Source: Hysterium pulicare CBS 123377 (Eukaryota; Ascomycota; Dothideomycetes; Hysteriales; Hysteriaceae). Taken from it: a stretch of 64,000 bases of DNA. Location of the stretch: assembly GCA_000467715.1 (NCBI GenBank), contig AJFK01000289.1:1-64000 (forward strand), given 5' to 3'. The notes beneath the pieces were generated by a model that saw only the letters and a list, made by a program, of their open reading frames with translations, did not search any database and was not told the origin of the DNA. Of the stretch, positions 1-10,920 are shown one piece after another (positions within the stretch are counted from its first letter, which is position 1; every line of letters starts with the position of its first letter). A program made the position numbers and the translations under genes.

Positions 1-959
1 TAGTGGCGGCAGATTGCACGCTATAAGCTTAAGCTTTTCACCCTTTATTGAATCAGCCACGTGAACAGCACGTATGGACTCTGTTATATTGGAGTAACAC
101 CCCCATTAGTATCTCCTTCCTTTTTGGAAAATGCCAAGCTTCCCAAAGTATTCATCTCGTACCTTTACTTTTGAAGCTTGCCTCGCGGAATGAGTCAAAC
201 CAGGCGACCTGGACTGCTCTAGCTGCAGGACCACCAGCGTACGTTGCCATTGTCCTGGTACCAAAGGAGAAGATGAGATACTTTGGCGAGGGTTCATGGT
301 GCGATGTGCAAGTCCAGGATGCTAATGAGAGGATTTTTGGTAGTGCACCAAGGAAGCGACTGTGTATGTGTTCCGACTGCCTGACCGATCCGCCGTTTGC
401 CACGTGGATATAAATGCGCTTATGGACTATTTTGGAGTTCCACGGGAGTGTAAGCAGGATGATGGTGAGCGGAAGCCTTGCCTCAAGAAGGAGTTCCGCA
501 CTTTTTAGATTGGTGTTGCATTACATTATTTCAGATATCTAGTAGATGATTCCAACTCGGTAGGTAGCTCACAGCTGCAAATGCTCCGTGGATACAGCAC
601 AAAACGATCCCTTGAAATTGCATAGCTTGCATAAACATGAGGATCCCAAAGAGGATGGAGAATGAGAAGCAATAATCAAGTCAATGGATGCTAAGAGTGA
701 CTCCAGCCTGACCGATTACCACCCCAGCATGGGTACGGTATATCATCATCTCGTGATTGAACAATGGCCTGATCTCCATAACTGTGCAGGCGCTAAAAAT
801 GAGAGGGGTATCCAAAGCGTACCTGGAAAATGACAGAACAAAGCAACGCAACAGAAGGTAATTTTAGACCGTGCAAGCAATGAGAGCAGAGTTGAAATCA
901 AAAAGAACAGAGAGAAGAGTACAAACAGTTGACCAGTAGGTCGGGTATCCAAATCAGGT
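1..959. other. Gene-poor left edge, no confident gene
   Basis: There is an open stretch on the plus strand at 48-413 and a second, frame-shifted one at about 344-508 with protein-like composition (...VFRLPDRSAVCHVDINALMDYFG in two parts). Neither begins with a convincing ATG and I recognise no family. The two could be exons of a gene running in from the left or an old fragment. The rest (510-959) holds only short random frames and is probably the 3' flank of the minus-strand kinase gene. Confidence 0.3.
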
Positions 960-3065
960 CTAATCATTAACAATCCACGGCCGAGCTACATTCTCAAAAA
1001 CGTCCATGCAACCCTCCAGCCAGCGACAATTGAGGATTTGGTTGATGTTCCATCGTTGTTCTGGATCCAAATGGAGGCAGCCTTTTACTAGAGCAATAGC
1101 ATCGTCGGCTCCGGATTGCAAAGCCTCGGCACCACGAAGCACGTCAACATCCCAGGCACCGTTCTTAATCCTTACCGTCGTCTTCGCATCGAGGCCCTCG
1201 TTGAAGGGGAGTTGCGCTGCGAGCAGAGCGTAAATGACAACACCCAACGCCCAAATGTCTGCAGCAGTAGAGAAGACCGGGCCTGGCGCATTGAACAATT
1301 CCGGTGCAGCATATTGCAGGCTGCCTGCGACAGACGTGCTTGTATCGGCAGGACCGATATTCTGGTTCGGTCCTCCAGAGTGTTGCTCAGGGCCATCTCT
1401 CTGATCGCTGACGATGAAATCCGCCATGCCGAAATCGCAAAGAAGCACATCCCCGCCGTCGATGTCAGCATTAGGGACGGTCATGTCGATGAGGCAATTC
1501 TCGAGTTTAATATCGCGGTGAACAATCAGCATATCTCTATGCAGATATCTAATGGCAGATGCCAACTGATAGGTGTAGCGCCTCGCGAGGTGCAAAGGTA
1601 TTCCCTTACGTTTCTTCCTGCGAGTATCGCGGACTAAGTCAAACAGTGTTCCCCCTTTGTTCAGTCTCGTGATACAGAAAGTAGCAAAATCCGTATTGTA
1701 GACTCTTAGGAGGGGTAGAATGTAGGGGTGTTTGAGAAAACGCCATATTTCTACTTCATGATCGAATTGCGTTTGGATCTGTTCATTTTCGAACTCTGAC
1801 TTGTCCCTCAAGAGTTTCCGCACGATCTTCACGGCATGCACAACCCTAGCACCATTTTCAATTGTTGTCACCTCCTTTACGACGCTGAAACCCCCAAACC
1901 CAATCTGCTTGCCGATGATATATTCCCCTTCGTAGCCCACGCCTTGGCCTTCGTCATCTGGCTCAGTGGGTTTCAGCGGACCATCCCCGGTTTTATACTT
2001 CGAGAGGAATGATGCCGCAGGCGACATTGACGAAAGGGACCGCCCGGAGCGGGTTGATGATCGGCGACTGGTTCTACGCATCCCTCCTTCAGCCTCGCCC
2101 ATCTCAGATCGGTAGCTCCGTGACCTTTGAGTACCGGATCGCCGAGATAGTGAGTAGGGAAGCTCTATGGGAGACGTAGCAGGGAATGGCGAGAGTAGAT
2201 AATCGGCGGATGAGTCTAGTGGTGTTCGGACTTCCTCAAAGGGAGGAGAAGCTGTGGCCTCGGAGGTCAACGAGGCGACGTGATCCTGGTCTGGATACTC
2301 AGGTTGTGTGACGAGCTCGTCTACGGTAGATTGCAGCAAAGGGTACCTCGACTCCCCAATGCGATGTTGTAGGCGCGTTCTCTGGTTAACGATATGTTCA
2401 GTGTAGGAGTCGTTGTCGGAATAATCCTCTGCGCCTGGCACCTCTTGCAGTGTTTCTGGTATTGAAGGTTTCGGTAGAGGGCCTTCGATAGATAATCTAT
2501 TGCCACTGTCAAGTGTGACTTCACTGTCGAAACTTATGGAGGTCTGGCGCTTTCTGAAGCTTGCTTCGACATCGTTGACGCCGATGGGAGCCGCAGAGCT
2601 GTCATCGGCCACCTGCGCATGGCCATTTGTACCTGCCTCGTGCTGGCTTGCTTCGCCATTGTGAAAGGGCGAACTGGATCCGTCAAGGTCCGATGAGGGG
2701 AAATAGGACGAAACCAAGTCATCTATATGAGGTTCTTCTCGTGAAATGGATGCAAAAGTCGAAGCGACGGGCTTATGCGATGCTCTAGTATCGAGTTTCA
2801 GCTTCTGGAAAGGGCGTGATGACTCTGGGATTGGGGCCATAAGATCGGCGGGGATGATTGCACAATTGCTGTAGAGCTCGGAGAGGCAGGCAGCTCTTTT
2901 AATATGAATGCCGTGGGGTGAGGTTTGGTAAAGGACGGGGGTAATAAATTTGCGTGAGTAGAGCGAATACGTTGTGTCACCAACTGAGAAGCTGCCAGGC
3001 TGCAGCCACCCTCGAGCGGCTATGCGCTCACAGAGCGAGAGGTGTGGGAGGTGAATCGCATACAA
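960..3065 (-). CDS. Serine/threonine protein kinase, long disordered N-terminus
   Basis: Single-exon frame of 701 residues. The C-terminal ~320 residues are a complete kinase domain: glycine loop GFGGFSVV near residue 390, the ATP lysine in HAVKIV, catalytic loop HRDIKLEN near 515, DFG near 545, APE near 592 and DIWALGVVIYAL after it. All catalytic residues are present, so it should be active. Residues ~80-370 are Ser/Arg-rich and probably disordered (RRTSRRSSTRSGRSLSS), typical of phosphorylated regulatory regions. The start is uncertain: an in-frame ATG at 2840 (MAPIPESS) would remove 75 residues, but that extension (LYSRKFITPVLYQTSP...) reads like real folded protein, so I keep the upstream start. 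The domain resembles yeast kinases of the Npr1/Prr group in layout, but I cannot assign an orthologue or pathway. Confidence 0.85.
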   Translation of the reverse strand: MYAIHLPHLSLCERIAARGWLQPGSFSVGDTTYSLYSRKFITPVLYQTSPHGIHIKRAACLSELYSNCAIIPADLMAPIPESSRPFQKLKLDTRASHKPVASTFASISREEPHIDDLVSSYFPSSDLDGSSSPFHNGEASQHEAGTNGHAQVADDSSAAPIGVNDVEASFRKRQTSISFDSEVTLDSGNRLSIEGPLPKPSIPETLQEVPGAEDYSDNDSYTEHIVNQRTRLQHRIGESRYPLLQSTVDELVTQPEYPDQDHVASLTSEATASPPFEEVRTPLDSSADYLLSPFPATSPIELPYSLSRRSGTQRSRSYRSEMGEAEGGMRRTSRRSSTRSGRSLSSMSPAASFLSKYKTGDGPLKPTEPDDEGQGVGYEGEYIIGKQIGFGGFSVVKEVTTIENGARVVHAVKIVRKLLRDKSEFENEQIQTQFDHEVEIWRFLKHPYILPLLRVYNTDFATFCITRLNKGGTLFDLVRDTRRKKRKGIPLHLARRYTYQLASAIRYLHRDMLIVHRDIKLENCLIDMTVPNADIDGGDVLLCDFGMADFIVSDQRDGPEQHSGGPNQNIGPADTSTSVAGSLQYAAPELFNAPGPVFSTAADIWALGVVIYALLAAQLPFNEGLDAKTTVRIKNGAWDVDVLRGAEALQSGADDAIALVKGCLHLDPEQRWNINQILNCRWLEGCMDVFENVARPWIVND

Positions 3066-4251
3066 GAGTGTTGATCGAACCCCGGATTTTCCAAGGCGGA
3101 CGCTGTGAGGAGAGACAAGTCAGTACCTCTTTGTCCTTATAGAGATGCGCGTTGACGCCGTTGCCCCCACGCTTAGAGATGGCCTGCAGCGAACAGGGTT
3201 GCAGCAGCTAGAATTAGCGACGCACGTGAAGGAAAAATCGAAACAATTTGCCGTCGACAAAGTGTGAACACTGCAAACCACCTATGAGGTTTATTTGATA
3301 GGTAATGTGTTGCTTTAGACGAGAACAACTGCCGGCTTTTGATGTCGTGTTCCAAGGAGGAAAATCGCTTGTCCTGGTGATCCTGAAGTCAAAATGTGAA
3401 AGCTGTAGCGCATTCTTCAGTATCTGCTGCGATGTTCACCATGAGACAGCGATGAATATGTTGTTCGTCTCATTACTCTCACAGCTCCTCATATAGTAGG
3501 CGCTGCATATGCAACGATAAGACTTCCCTGCTGGCCATCCCATCTATCTAGGATTGGTCGCCAGAGTCGAGTATACTGGTGATAAGCGCGTGGTGGTGTT
3601 TCCAGCGGGAGCTTCAGACGATGCTGCGCAGCTCTTGCTCTCAAGAGTTCATGCAGGGCCAAACGATAGATCTCGGCCCGTTCAACCGTGTGACAAAGAG
3701 AGCGGGACGAGTAGAATGTCAATACTATGCGAACTAATTTTAATAGTGAATGAGCTGCCTCGCGACGGAGAGGGACGGCTACCAAAGCAATGGAACGAGA
3801 GCGCATGACGTCGCTGACTCGGGAAGCACTTAGTCAAATGGTCGCAGCAACGATCCACTAAAGAGAGCGTGGTTGCTGCAAGCGCTGCTGGAGTTTCACA
3901 CTTGGGCAGTTGTAGTTGCAATAATGTATCCCATGATAGATTCCCTTTTGCTCCAAAGCAGCTTCCATGAGTATTCGACACAGCTTACATGGGGAAGCTA
4001 GACCCGAAGTAGTTGATGGGGTGAGCTATATGCCAAGAAATTTGCCCGGTCGATGCCAACATGTTGACGAGCGATTGTTGATCACCACGACTGCATGATA
4101 CAGATCACTCTACCGCCTATCTATACAACTGCGAATCCAACGAGGCTCGTTGTTCCATCTCTAGCCTACAATCACAGACTTCTTAAACTTTTGCGGTGAC
4201 CGAACAACGTCTCGCACTCGGGTGGCCGGTTGGCCCTAACTTCCATCCACC
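3066..4251. other. Divergent intergenic region, kinase / VAC8
   Basis: About 1.2 kb between two genes transcribed away from each other. It must hold both promoters and 5' leaders. Short open frames at 3489-3808 overlap on both strands and show no recognisable protein. No repeat or RNA gene seen. Confidence 0.5.
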
Positions 4252-6262
4252 ATGGGGCTCTCCAGCGTCTGCTCGAAGCTTTTTTCCGGCTGCTGTGGTG
4301 GTTAGTTATATCTTGTCGAAGTTAATCTCTTGTTGCTAATTCCACCCTTCTAAGGTCGCTCTAAAGACAGTTTGTATGATCCTGTGCTGGCAGACAGTGA
4401 GCGAGAAGCCGTGGCCGATCTCCTAGGTTTCCTAGAAAATGTATACACCTCCAACTACCTTCATTACCTCAACGACCCAGCTCATAAACAACTTCAGCGT
4501 GCCGAAACCGATTTCTTCTCCGGCGAACCCCTTCGAGCATTGAGTACCCTTGTTTACTCCGACAACATCGATTTACAACGTAGCGCCAGCTTAACCTTTG
4601 CAGAAATCACCGAAAGAGGTAATGTCCATGTCCCCGGAGAAGATACCCCATAATGCTAACTGTATTTACACTCAGATGTTCGAGAAGTTGATCGAGATAC
4701 CCTTGAGCCTATCCTGTTCCTCCTCCAAAACCCGGATATTGAAGTGCAGCGGGCTGCTAGTGCGGCACTGGGCAATTTGGCCGTAAACAGTATGTGCACT
4801 ACATAGATGGTCTACACAATGCTGACCTACTTTAGCGGAAAACAAAGTCGCAATCGTGGCACTGGGCGGACTCAGTCCGCTCATCAAACAAATGAACTCC
4901 CCAAACGTCGAAGTACAATGCAACGCGGTTGGATGCATAACCAATTTGGCTACCCATGAGGACAATAAAGCAAAGATAGCAAGGTCAGGAGCGTTGCTCC
5001 CGCTGACTAGGCTGGCAAAATCGAAGGATATGCGGGTACAGCGGAACGCAACTGGTGCACTTCTCAATATGACGCACTCGGGTACGACTCAGCAACGGAT
5101 GTAACACTCATGGAATATACTGATATGGAATGCAGATGATAATCGGCAACAGCTCGTCAATGCGGGAGCCATTCCAGTTCTTGTTCAGCTACTCACATCT
5201 ACCGATGTCGATGTGCAATATTATTGCACCACCGCCCTCAGTAACATTGCGGTCGATTCTAGTAATCGCATGAAATTAGCCCAGACAGAAGGACGACTTG
5301 TGCAGTCCCTGGTGCACTTGATGGAATCTTCTTCGCCCAAAGTGCAGTGCCAGGCTGCATTAGCGCTAAGGAACCTTGCCTCGGATGAACGATACCAGCT
5401 AGAAATTGTTCGCGCACGAGGATTGCCTTCTCTTCTTCGACTGCTCCAATCTTCATATCTCCCCCTGATTCTATCCGCCGTGGCGTGCATCCGGAATATC
5501 TCGATACACCCTGCAAATGAATCTCCTATCATCGATGCTGGTTTCCTGCGGCCCCTAGTGGAGCTCCTGGGTTCCGCCGAAAATGATGAGATTCAATGCC
5601 ACGCCATTTCTACTCTCCGAAACCTCGCCGCAAGCTCCGACCGTAACAAACAACTTGTCCTAGAAGCCGGAGCGGTCCAGAAGTGTAAACAGTTGGTACT
5701 AAGTGTGCGACTCCCAGTACAGTCCGAGATGACCGCGGCAATTGCAGTACTGGCGCTGAGTGACGAGCTCAAACCACATCTTCTGAACCTGGGCGTCTTC
5801 GATGTGTTGATACCGCTCACGGAATCAGAAAGTATAGAAGTACAAGGAAACAGCGCAGCGGCGTTGGGGAATTTGTCCTCAAAAGGTGAGAGTATCAACG
5901 TGACTTCGTGTTGCTCCTGCTAACTGTTAGTAGTTGGTGACTATTCTATATTTCTACAGAACTGGATGGAACCAGCCGGGGGTATCCATGGATATCTTCG
6001 TCGATTTTTGGCCAGCGGTGACCCAACTTTCCAGCATATCGCTATCTGGACATTGTTACAACTCCTCGAATCTGAAGACAAACGACTCATGGACAAAATC
6101 TCACATTCTACGGAGATGGTGAACATGGTTACAGAGATCGCCGAAAGGAATATCGAATCAGATGATGAAGATAATGACGACGGTGAAGGTGAAGTTATAA
6201 GCCTAGCTCGTCGCTGCCTGGAGATCCTAGGCAAGACTCCCAAAACATTGGTCGAAGGTTGA
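4252..6262 (+). CDS. VAC8: Vacuolar armadillo-repeat protein Vac8
   Basis: Six exons: 4252-4300, 4355-4618, 4676-4789, 4836-5081, 5136-5885, 5934-6262; all phases agree and give 583 residues. The first exon encodes [17 protein letters not shown]: Gly2 for N-myristoylation and Cys7/14/15 for palmitoylation, the classic Vac8 membrane anchor. The rest is a chain of armadillo repeats ([57 protein letters not shown] and more). The last exon carries the conserved end [22 protein letters not shown] and an acidic stretch before the stop. Known family role: vacuole inheritance, vacuole fusion, nucleus-vacuole junctions and Cvt/autophagy on the vacuolar membrane. Intron 1 sits just after the lipid-anchor codons. 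Downstream RPC4 is on the same strand but unrelated. Confidence 0.97.
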
Positions 6263-6804
6263 TGGAGCCCCATCATCGTGTCCCTTTTCCGGGACGTTTC
6301 TCATGTTTACCTTTCATCTTTCCGTGTGGATATCGAGTACCCTTATTGTTATATCGTACGCTTTGGTAAGACCTCCGGATGGTTGGCGTTTCGGAGCTTA
6401 CTTCCGCATTATTTCCTATGTTAGCGAGCATGGGTGGAGCGTGATTTCTATTCGGCGGCATACCACGTTAAGAGTTTGAGTTTGGCTCGAGATTAGTTCT
6501 TGACGATGAAATTGTATGAATCATCCAGAGTGTATTGGATGAAGGATAAGGTACATTTTCTCGATCATCGGTATCCTTACAAGTAGATGAAAGGATACAT
6601 TATGCTATAGGCTCCAACCGATCATGAGAACTGCTTGTGAAACTGTCACGTGAATGTGCCAAGAATGAGAAATAGCCGGAGAGACACCGCTATCGATAAA
6701 GATTTTCGACATTCGCGAACTCAAGAGTCACCTCTGCATCCACAACAGCTATGTCCACAAAGACTTTCGAAATCCGATAACACTAGCAGTGGTAGCTATC
6801 GAAG
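6263..6804. other. Intergenic, VAC8 3' flank and RPC4 promoter
   Basis: No gene seen. A frame open from 6650 to 6964 runs over the RPC4 start in another frame and has no protein-like features. Confidence 0.5.
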
Positions 6805-8855
6805 ATGCCGCCGAAAGGGAGACCAAAAGGAAGTGGTCGCGGAAGAGGAGCGACCGCTTCAACGCGCAAGAAGGCGGCCCAGCCAGAAACAGCTGCCCCA
6901 TCAACAGAAATCTCTAGTGCAGGCAGCTCAGAAACAGTCAGCGGGAGCACATCTATCCCTGTAGAGACGGCAGCAATATTAGAATTAATTGCAGAAAATG
7001 GCCCCGAACTTGAGTCAGCGGACACAGCAATGCCAGATATAGTCGAGCCGCAACCAAATGCTTCGACGGATCCCTCACCCCAGCCCGCCGTTGTTCCTAT
7101 GCCTACTCGACGACCGATACAGCGACTGGACAGTCTGAAAGCCAACAAAGCCACCAGCTCTCGCGCTGGTTCCCCTTCCACTCGTGGCTCATCTTCTGCA
7201 AGAGGCAAGAAGCCGCTCACACGGACGCCCAACTTTAGGGGTCGGAGGAGCGAAGAAGAGCGCGCTAGATTAGAACGTGAGGCTCTTGAAAAGGAGAGAG
7301 AGCGCCGAGCGGATAGAGAAGCGGAAATTCGAAAAATTACTAGGGGAGCATACAGGGGCGTTGGAGGGCGCGTGAGGGGGGATCGAGCTGGAAGAGGGAG
7401 AGGTGGATACATTGGCGATGTGCCAGTCAGTGGCCCATTTTCATCAGGCCGAGCTTCTACAGGTATTCCTCCATATTTCATAAAGAAGGGTGTCTCAATG
7501 TGGCGGGAAACTGACGCTCCATAGTGGAACAAAAAAGACCTACACATTCATATGCGGCATCAGGGTCCAGAGCTTACGTCAAGAAAGAACCGAATGTCAA
7601 ACTCGACAAGGATGATCTGGATCTGAATAAATCACTTGGCATATCGGTGAAAAAGGAAGTGGAGGATGGAGGTTACATCTCCTCGGATGATGACGAACAT
7701 CTTGGGCCCAAAAAGGACATTGACACGATCCAAATATCCTCAGACGACGAAGAGCCTGAAATGGCAGACCGTAGGCCGAGAGACAGAAGTACTCCGACGC
7801 TCCTGCCAATTCGCGTAGCGCGGAAAGAACATCACGATCGGGTTGTAGGCATCAATACAGAGGCAAGTTCTGCAGCGTCTGCAAAGATACTGCAACGAGC
7901 CGAAATGGATGGAGAAAGCCCCTCCATGGAAGCTAATGAGAGTACAACGCGTAAAGGTAAAGGGAAGGTGAAAGATGTCGAGATTACAGGAGTACGGCGG
8001 CCGTACAGGGGTGTGTGGCAGGACACAGATGATCAAGAAGAAGAGATTCGGGTCAAAGAAGAACCAGATGACGATGAAGCGGTGCTGGTATCCAGTGATA
8101 CCGCAGTTCTAGCAGGACATTCAGCTACAGAGAATCGAGCTTTGAAACAATCAACTTCCTCCCCAGAAGTCGAGAGGAAGATTAAGCCTCGACATCGGCG
8201 TGGTCCACTTGACGGAGAACCAGCCTTACAAACAGAGGAGGACAGGGAAGAATGGGAGCGTCTGCAATCTTCTCTCGATGAAGTTAGGGGGGAACTGGGT
8301 CCAACTCCGAAATTCGCGGCTGCTGCAGATGTTCAAACACAAGACGCAGATGGCGATGTCGCAATGAAGGATCAAACTAAGATTGAATTAAAACAAAGCA
8401 GAAGCGTTCGGGATGATCATGTCTATCTCTTCCAGTTACCTCCCATCATACCAGACCTCCTCCCGCCTGCTATCAAAAAGGAACGTTCCGATTCCAACGA
8501 AACCCCCATAATCACTTCAACAAACACAGATCAAACGCCCATCAAAGTGGAAGACGGTGCTCCTTCCAAAGCTCGTGGAACTGCCACTGCAGTGTCAGAT
8601 GGACCTCACTTCGCTAACGGCCGAGTTGGTAAACTTCGAGTTCATGAGTCCGGTCGGACAACCTTGAACTGGGGCGGTACCAGCTTCGAACTCAAATTAG
8701 GGCAGAAGGTCGCATTTCTGCAGGAAACCGTGTATACCAAGATCACGCCGGAATCGGAGCGCCTTACGCCTGATGATGGAGGAGAGGCTGTTGCTTTTGG
8801 GCCTGTGAGGGGGAAGTTTGTTATCGTGCCTGATTGGTCCGAGATGATAGGTTGA
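6805..8855 (+). CDS. RPC53: DNA-directed RNA polymerase III subunit RPC4 (C53)
   Basis: Two exons, 6805-7462 and 7525-8855, with a 62-bp intron (gtattc...catag); together 662 residues. The C-terminal ~80 residues match the RPC4 domain: VGKLRVHESGRTTLNWGG, then KLGQKVAFLQETV and the final FGPVRGKFVIVPDWSEM. Known role: with C37 it forms the TFIIF-like heterodimer of Pol III, needed for termination and reinitiation at tRNA and 5S genes. The N-terminal half is basic and low complexity (KGRPKGSGRGRG, RGRGGYIGD) and the middle is acidic with several VKKEV/VKEEP-type motifs (psi-K-x-E), which are possible SUMO sites; yeast C53 is known to be SUMOylated. It is longer than yeast Rpc53 (422 aa) because of these linkers. 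Symbol by homology only. Confidence 0.9.
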
Positions 8856-9529
8856 GTAGTAGTGATGGGCATTTGAAAACTGGCATGCATCTGGGCGTTT
8901 GATATCTAGTGCTGTAGAGCATTTCCGGGCGTTTCATAAAATCACTTATCTACTGAGAAAGGTGGAATTTCAAACTCAATTGAAATTACAAATTTTAGTA
9001 ACCCATGATCATCACTTACGAAGAGTAATTCCTTTGCTTTGAAAGAAGTTGTTCTTTCTCTATATATTCCATTCCCTTTATCGGCTTAGCGCACCCTTGG
9101 CGTCTCGGGCACCTTCACATCCGCTCCAAACTGCCGACCACACAACCTCACACGTCCGAGATTTTCGTCTCCCTTTCAGACATGAATGAGCCACAAGTCA
9201 CAGTTCACTAGCTACTACGCTACAAGCTCTGGCTCGACCCCGCACTTCTCGTGACACGCAAGATTGCGGAACTCGACCCGTTGCGGGGGTCCGCTGTAGG
9301 GCGGGTCGTTCCCGAGCTCATTAACGAAAGGGCTGTCGGTGGTACAGAATCCTGGACTGAAGTGAGCTGGATTGCTGAGATACCTCTAATTCCCTCTCCC
9401 ATTGATACTCCACATCTCATTCTCGTTTCTCAGTCTTGTCGCGTTTCCATCTCGACTCCAAACACTTTAGTTCATTCTTCTTCTTCATTTAGTTCTCAAC
9501 TCTCTCCGCCCTGTTCATAGCCAGCATCA
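8856..9529. other. Intergenic, ADH upstream region
   Basis: Contains a TATA-like run near 9060 and CT-rich sequence before the ADH start. A frame open at 9251-9520 (89 codons, protein-like N-terminal half KIAELDPLRGSAVGRVVPEL) lies directly before the ADH ATG; it lacks a good start and I do not recognise it. It may be an old fragment or part of the leader. Confidence 0.35.
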
Positions 9530-10785
9530 ATGGCGAATACCGGCCGCGCCATAGTATCCCATGGTCCTTTATCAGAGGGCAAATGGAAGATTGAAGATGT
9601 GACTTTAAGGGAAATTGGAGACGAAGAGTTGATTGTTAGGGTTGTGGCAAGTGGGATCTGTCATACGGATATTGTGTTTGGGGATGGGCAGCCCGGGGGG
9701 TTTGGAATTGTGTATCCGAGTGTTAAAGGGCACGAGGGTAAGTGTAGTTTACACCTTTTCTTTCGACCAAAACTGTGCCTAACTTTCGACTAGGTTCTGG
9801 ATATGTCGAAAAAGTGGGCAGTAAAGTCACAGTTGCAGCACCAGGAGACCCCGTCCTTCTCTCCTTTTCATCCTGTGGGAAATGCCAGCTTTGCAAAGAC
9901 CATCCTGCATATTGCACCTCATTCAATGATATCAACTTTATTGGGCAGCCTGATTTTGCTCTTGCTTCTATGTCTGCTTCCGTTTCTGAACCAAATGTTC
10001 AAGGAGGCTTCTTCGGTCAATCATCTTTTGCCAGTCTCACCATCGCTAATCAGCGATCTGTGGTAAACGTAAAAGGTCTTGTAAATGAGGAAGAATTGAA
10101 ATTACTAGCTCCACTGGGTTGCGGAATTCAAACTGGAAGTGGAACGATCTCGAAGGTGGCAAAGGCAAGCGAGAAGGACTCCGTGGCCGTCATGGGTATG
10201 GGCGGAGTCGGGCTGGCTGCGATTATGGTCAGCAGATCCAGCTTTTCTTTCAAACATTCGTTAGCTAACATGTCCCCAAAGGCAGCAAAAATCTGCAATT
10301 GCAAGACGATAATTGGCATCGACAAGGTAGAATCAAGACTTGAGCTTGCAAAAGAGTTGGGTGCAACGCATACGATCAACACTTCGAACATGTCCTCTCT
10401 TTCCGAGGTTGTCCCTGCCGTCCAAAGCATTACCGATGGCCTCGGCAGCTCGATTTCCATGGACACTACAGGCTTCCCGCCCTTGATCACGAAAGGAGTC
10501 GAGTTCACAGCACGGCTAGGGAAATTTATCCAAGTTGGCACCACAGCTCCTGGTACGAAGGCCGACTTTGGGATCTTTGAGCTCATGGTCACCGGGAAGC
10601 AATTCATTGGTGCGATAGAAGGAGACTCGATTACAAGCGAGAGCGTGCCACTGATGATCAAATGGTGGAGGGAGGGGAAATTTCCGGTGGAAAAGCTAGT
10701 CAAGTTCTTCAAGGCAGGCGAGTTTGAACAAGCGGTCAAAGAGATGCATGAGGGTTCAACAGTCAAGCCAGTCATTCTATGGTGA
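9530..10785 (+). CDS. Zinc-dependent alcohol dehydrogenase (MDR superfamily)
   Basis: Three exons: 9530-9737, 9794-10227, 10282-10785, giving 381 residues. The second intron (54 bp) is in frame and would otherwise look coding; splicing restores GLAAIM-AAKICNCKTIIGID. Catalytic zinc ligands are visible as Cys in SGICHTD, His in GHEG and Cys in APLGCGIQTG; the structural zinc site has four Cys in CGKCQLCKDHPAYC. The Rossmann motif is GMGGVG and the following GID acid suggests NAD+ rather than NADP+. It resembles aryl-alcohol/benzyl-alcohol type dehydrogenases common in fungi; substrate cannot be fixed from sequence. It converges with the minus-strand coiled-coil gene 135 bp away. Confidence 0.9.
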
Positions 10786-10920
10786 GGTGAGTACTCCACT
10801 GGCGACTGATGTATACACAAATAATACAATCAATAATTTAAGACAAACACCTATCTAGGTAACGACAACTGGACCACGAGAGTCTAGATCGCTCGCCTAA
10901 CACCTAAAGTTCGCAGTGGC

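Noticed and set aside
6783-7547. 254-codon open frame on the minus strand
   Set aside because: It lies opposite RPC4 exon 1, whose skewed Arg/Gly/Ser codons leave the other strand open. No start context or family features.
9251-9520. 89-codon frame just before the alcohol dehydrogenase
   Set aside because: Partly protein-like but lacks a start and a family; could be leader or an old fragment, not enough to call a gene.
10228-10281. 18 extra residues in the alcohol dehydrogenase
   Set aside because: Starts GT, ends AAAG, length divisible by three and interrupts a conserved helix; read as an in-frame intron.
10128-10829. 233-codon minus-strand frame
   Set aside because: Shadow of the alcohol dehydrogenase, which has all zinc and NAD motifs on the plus strand.
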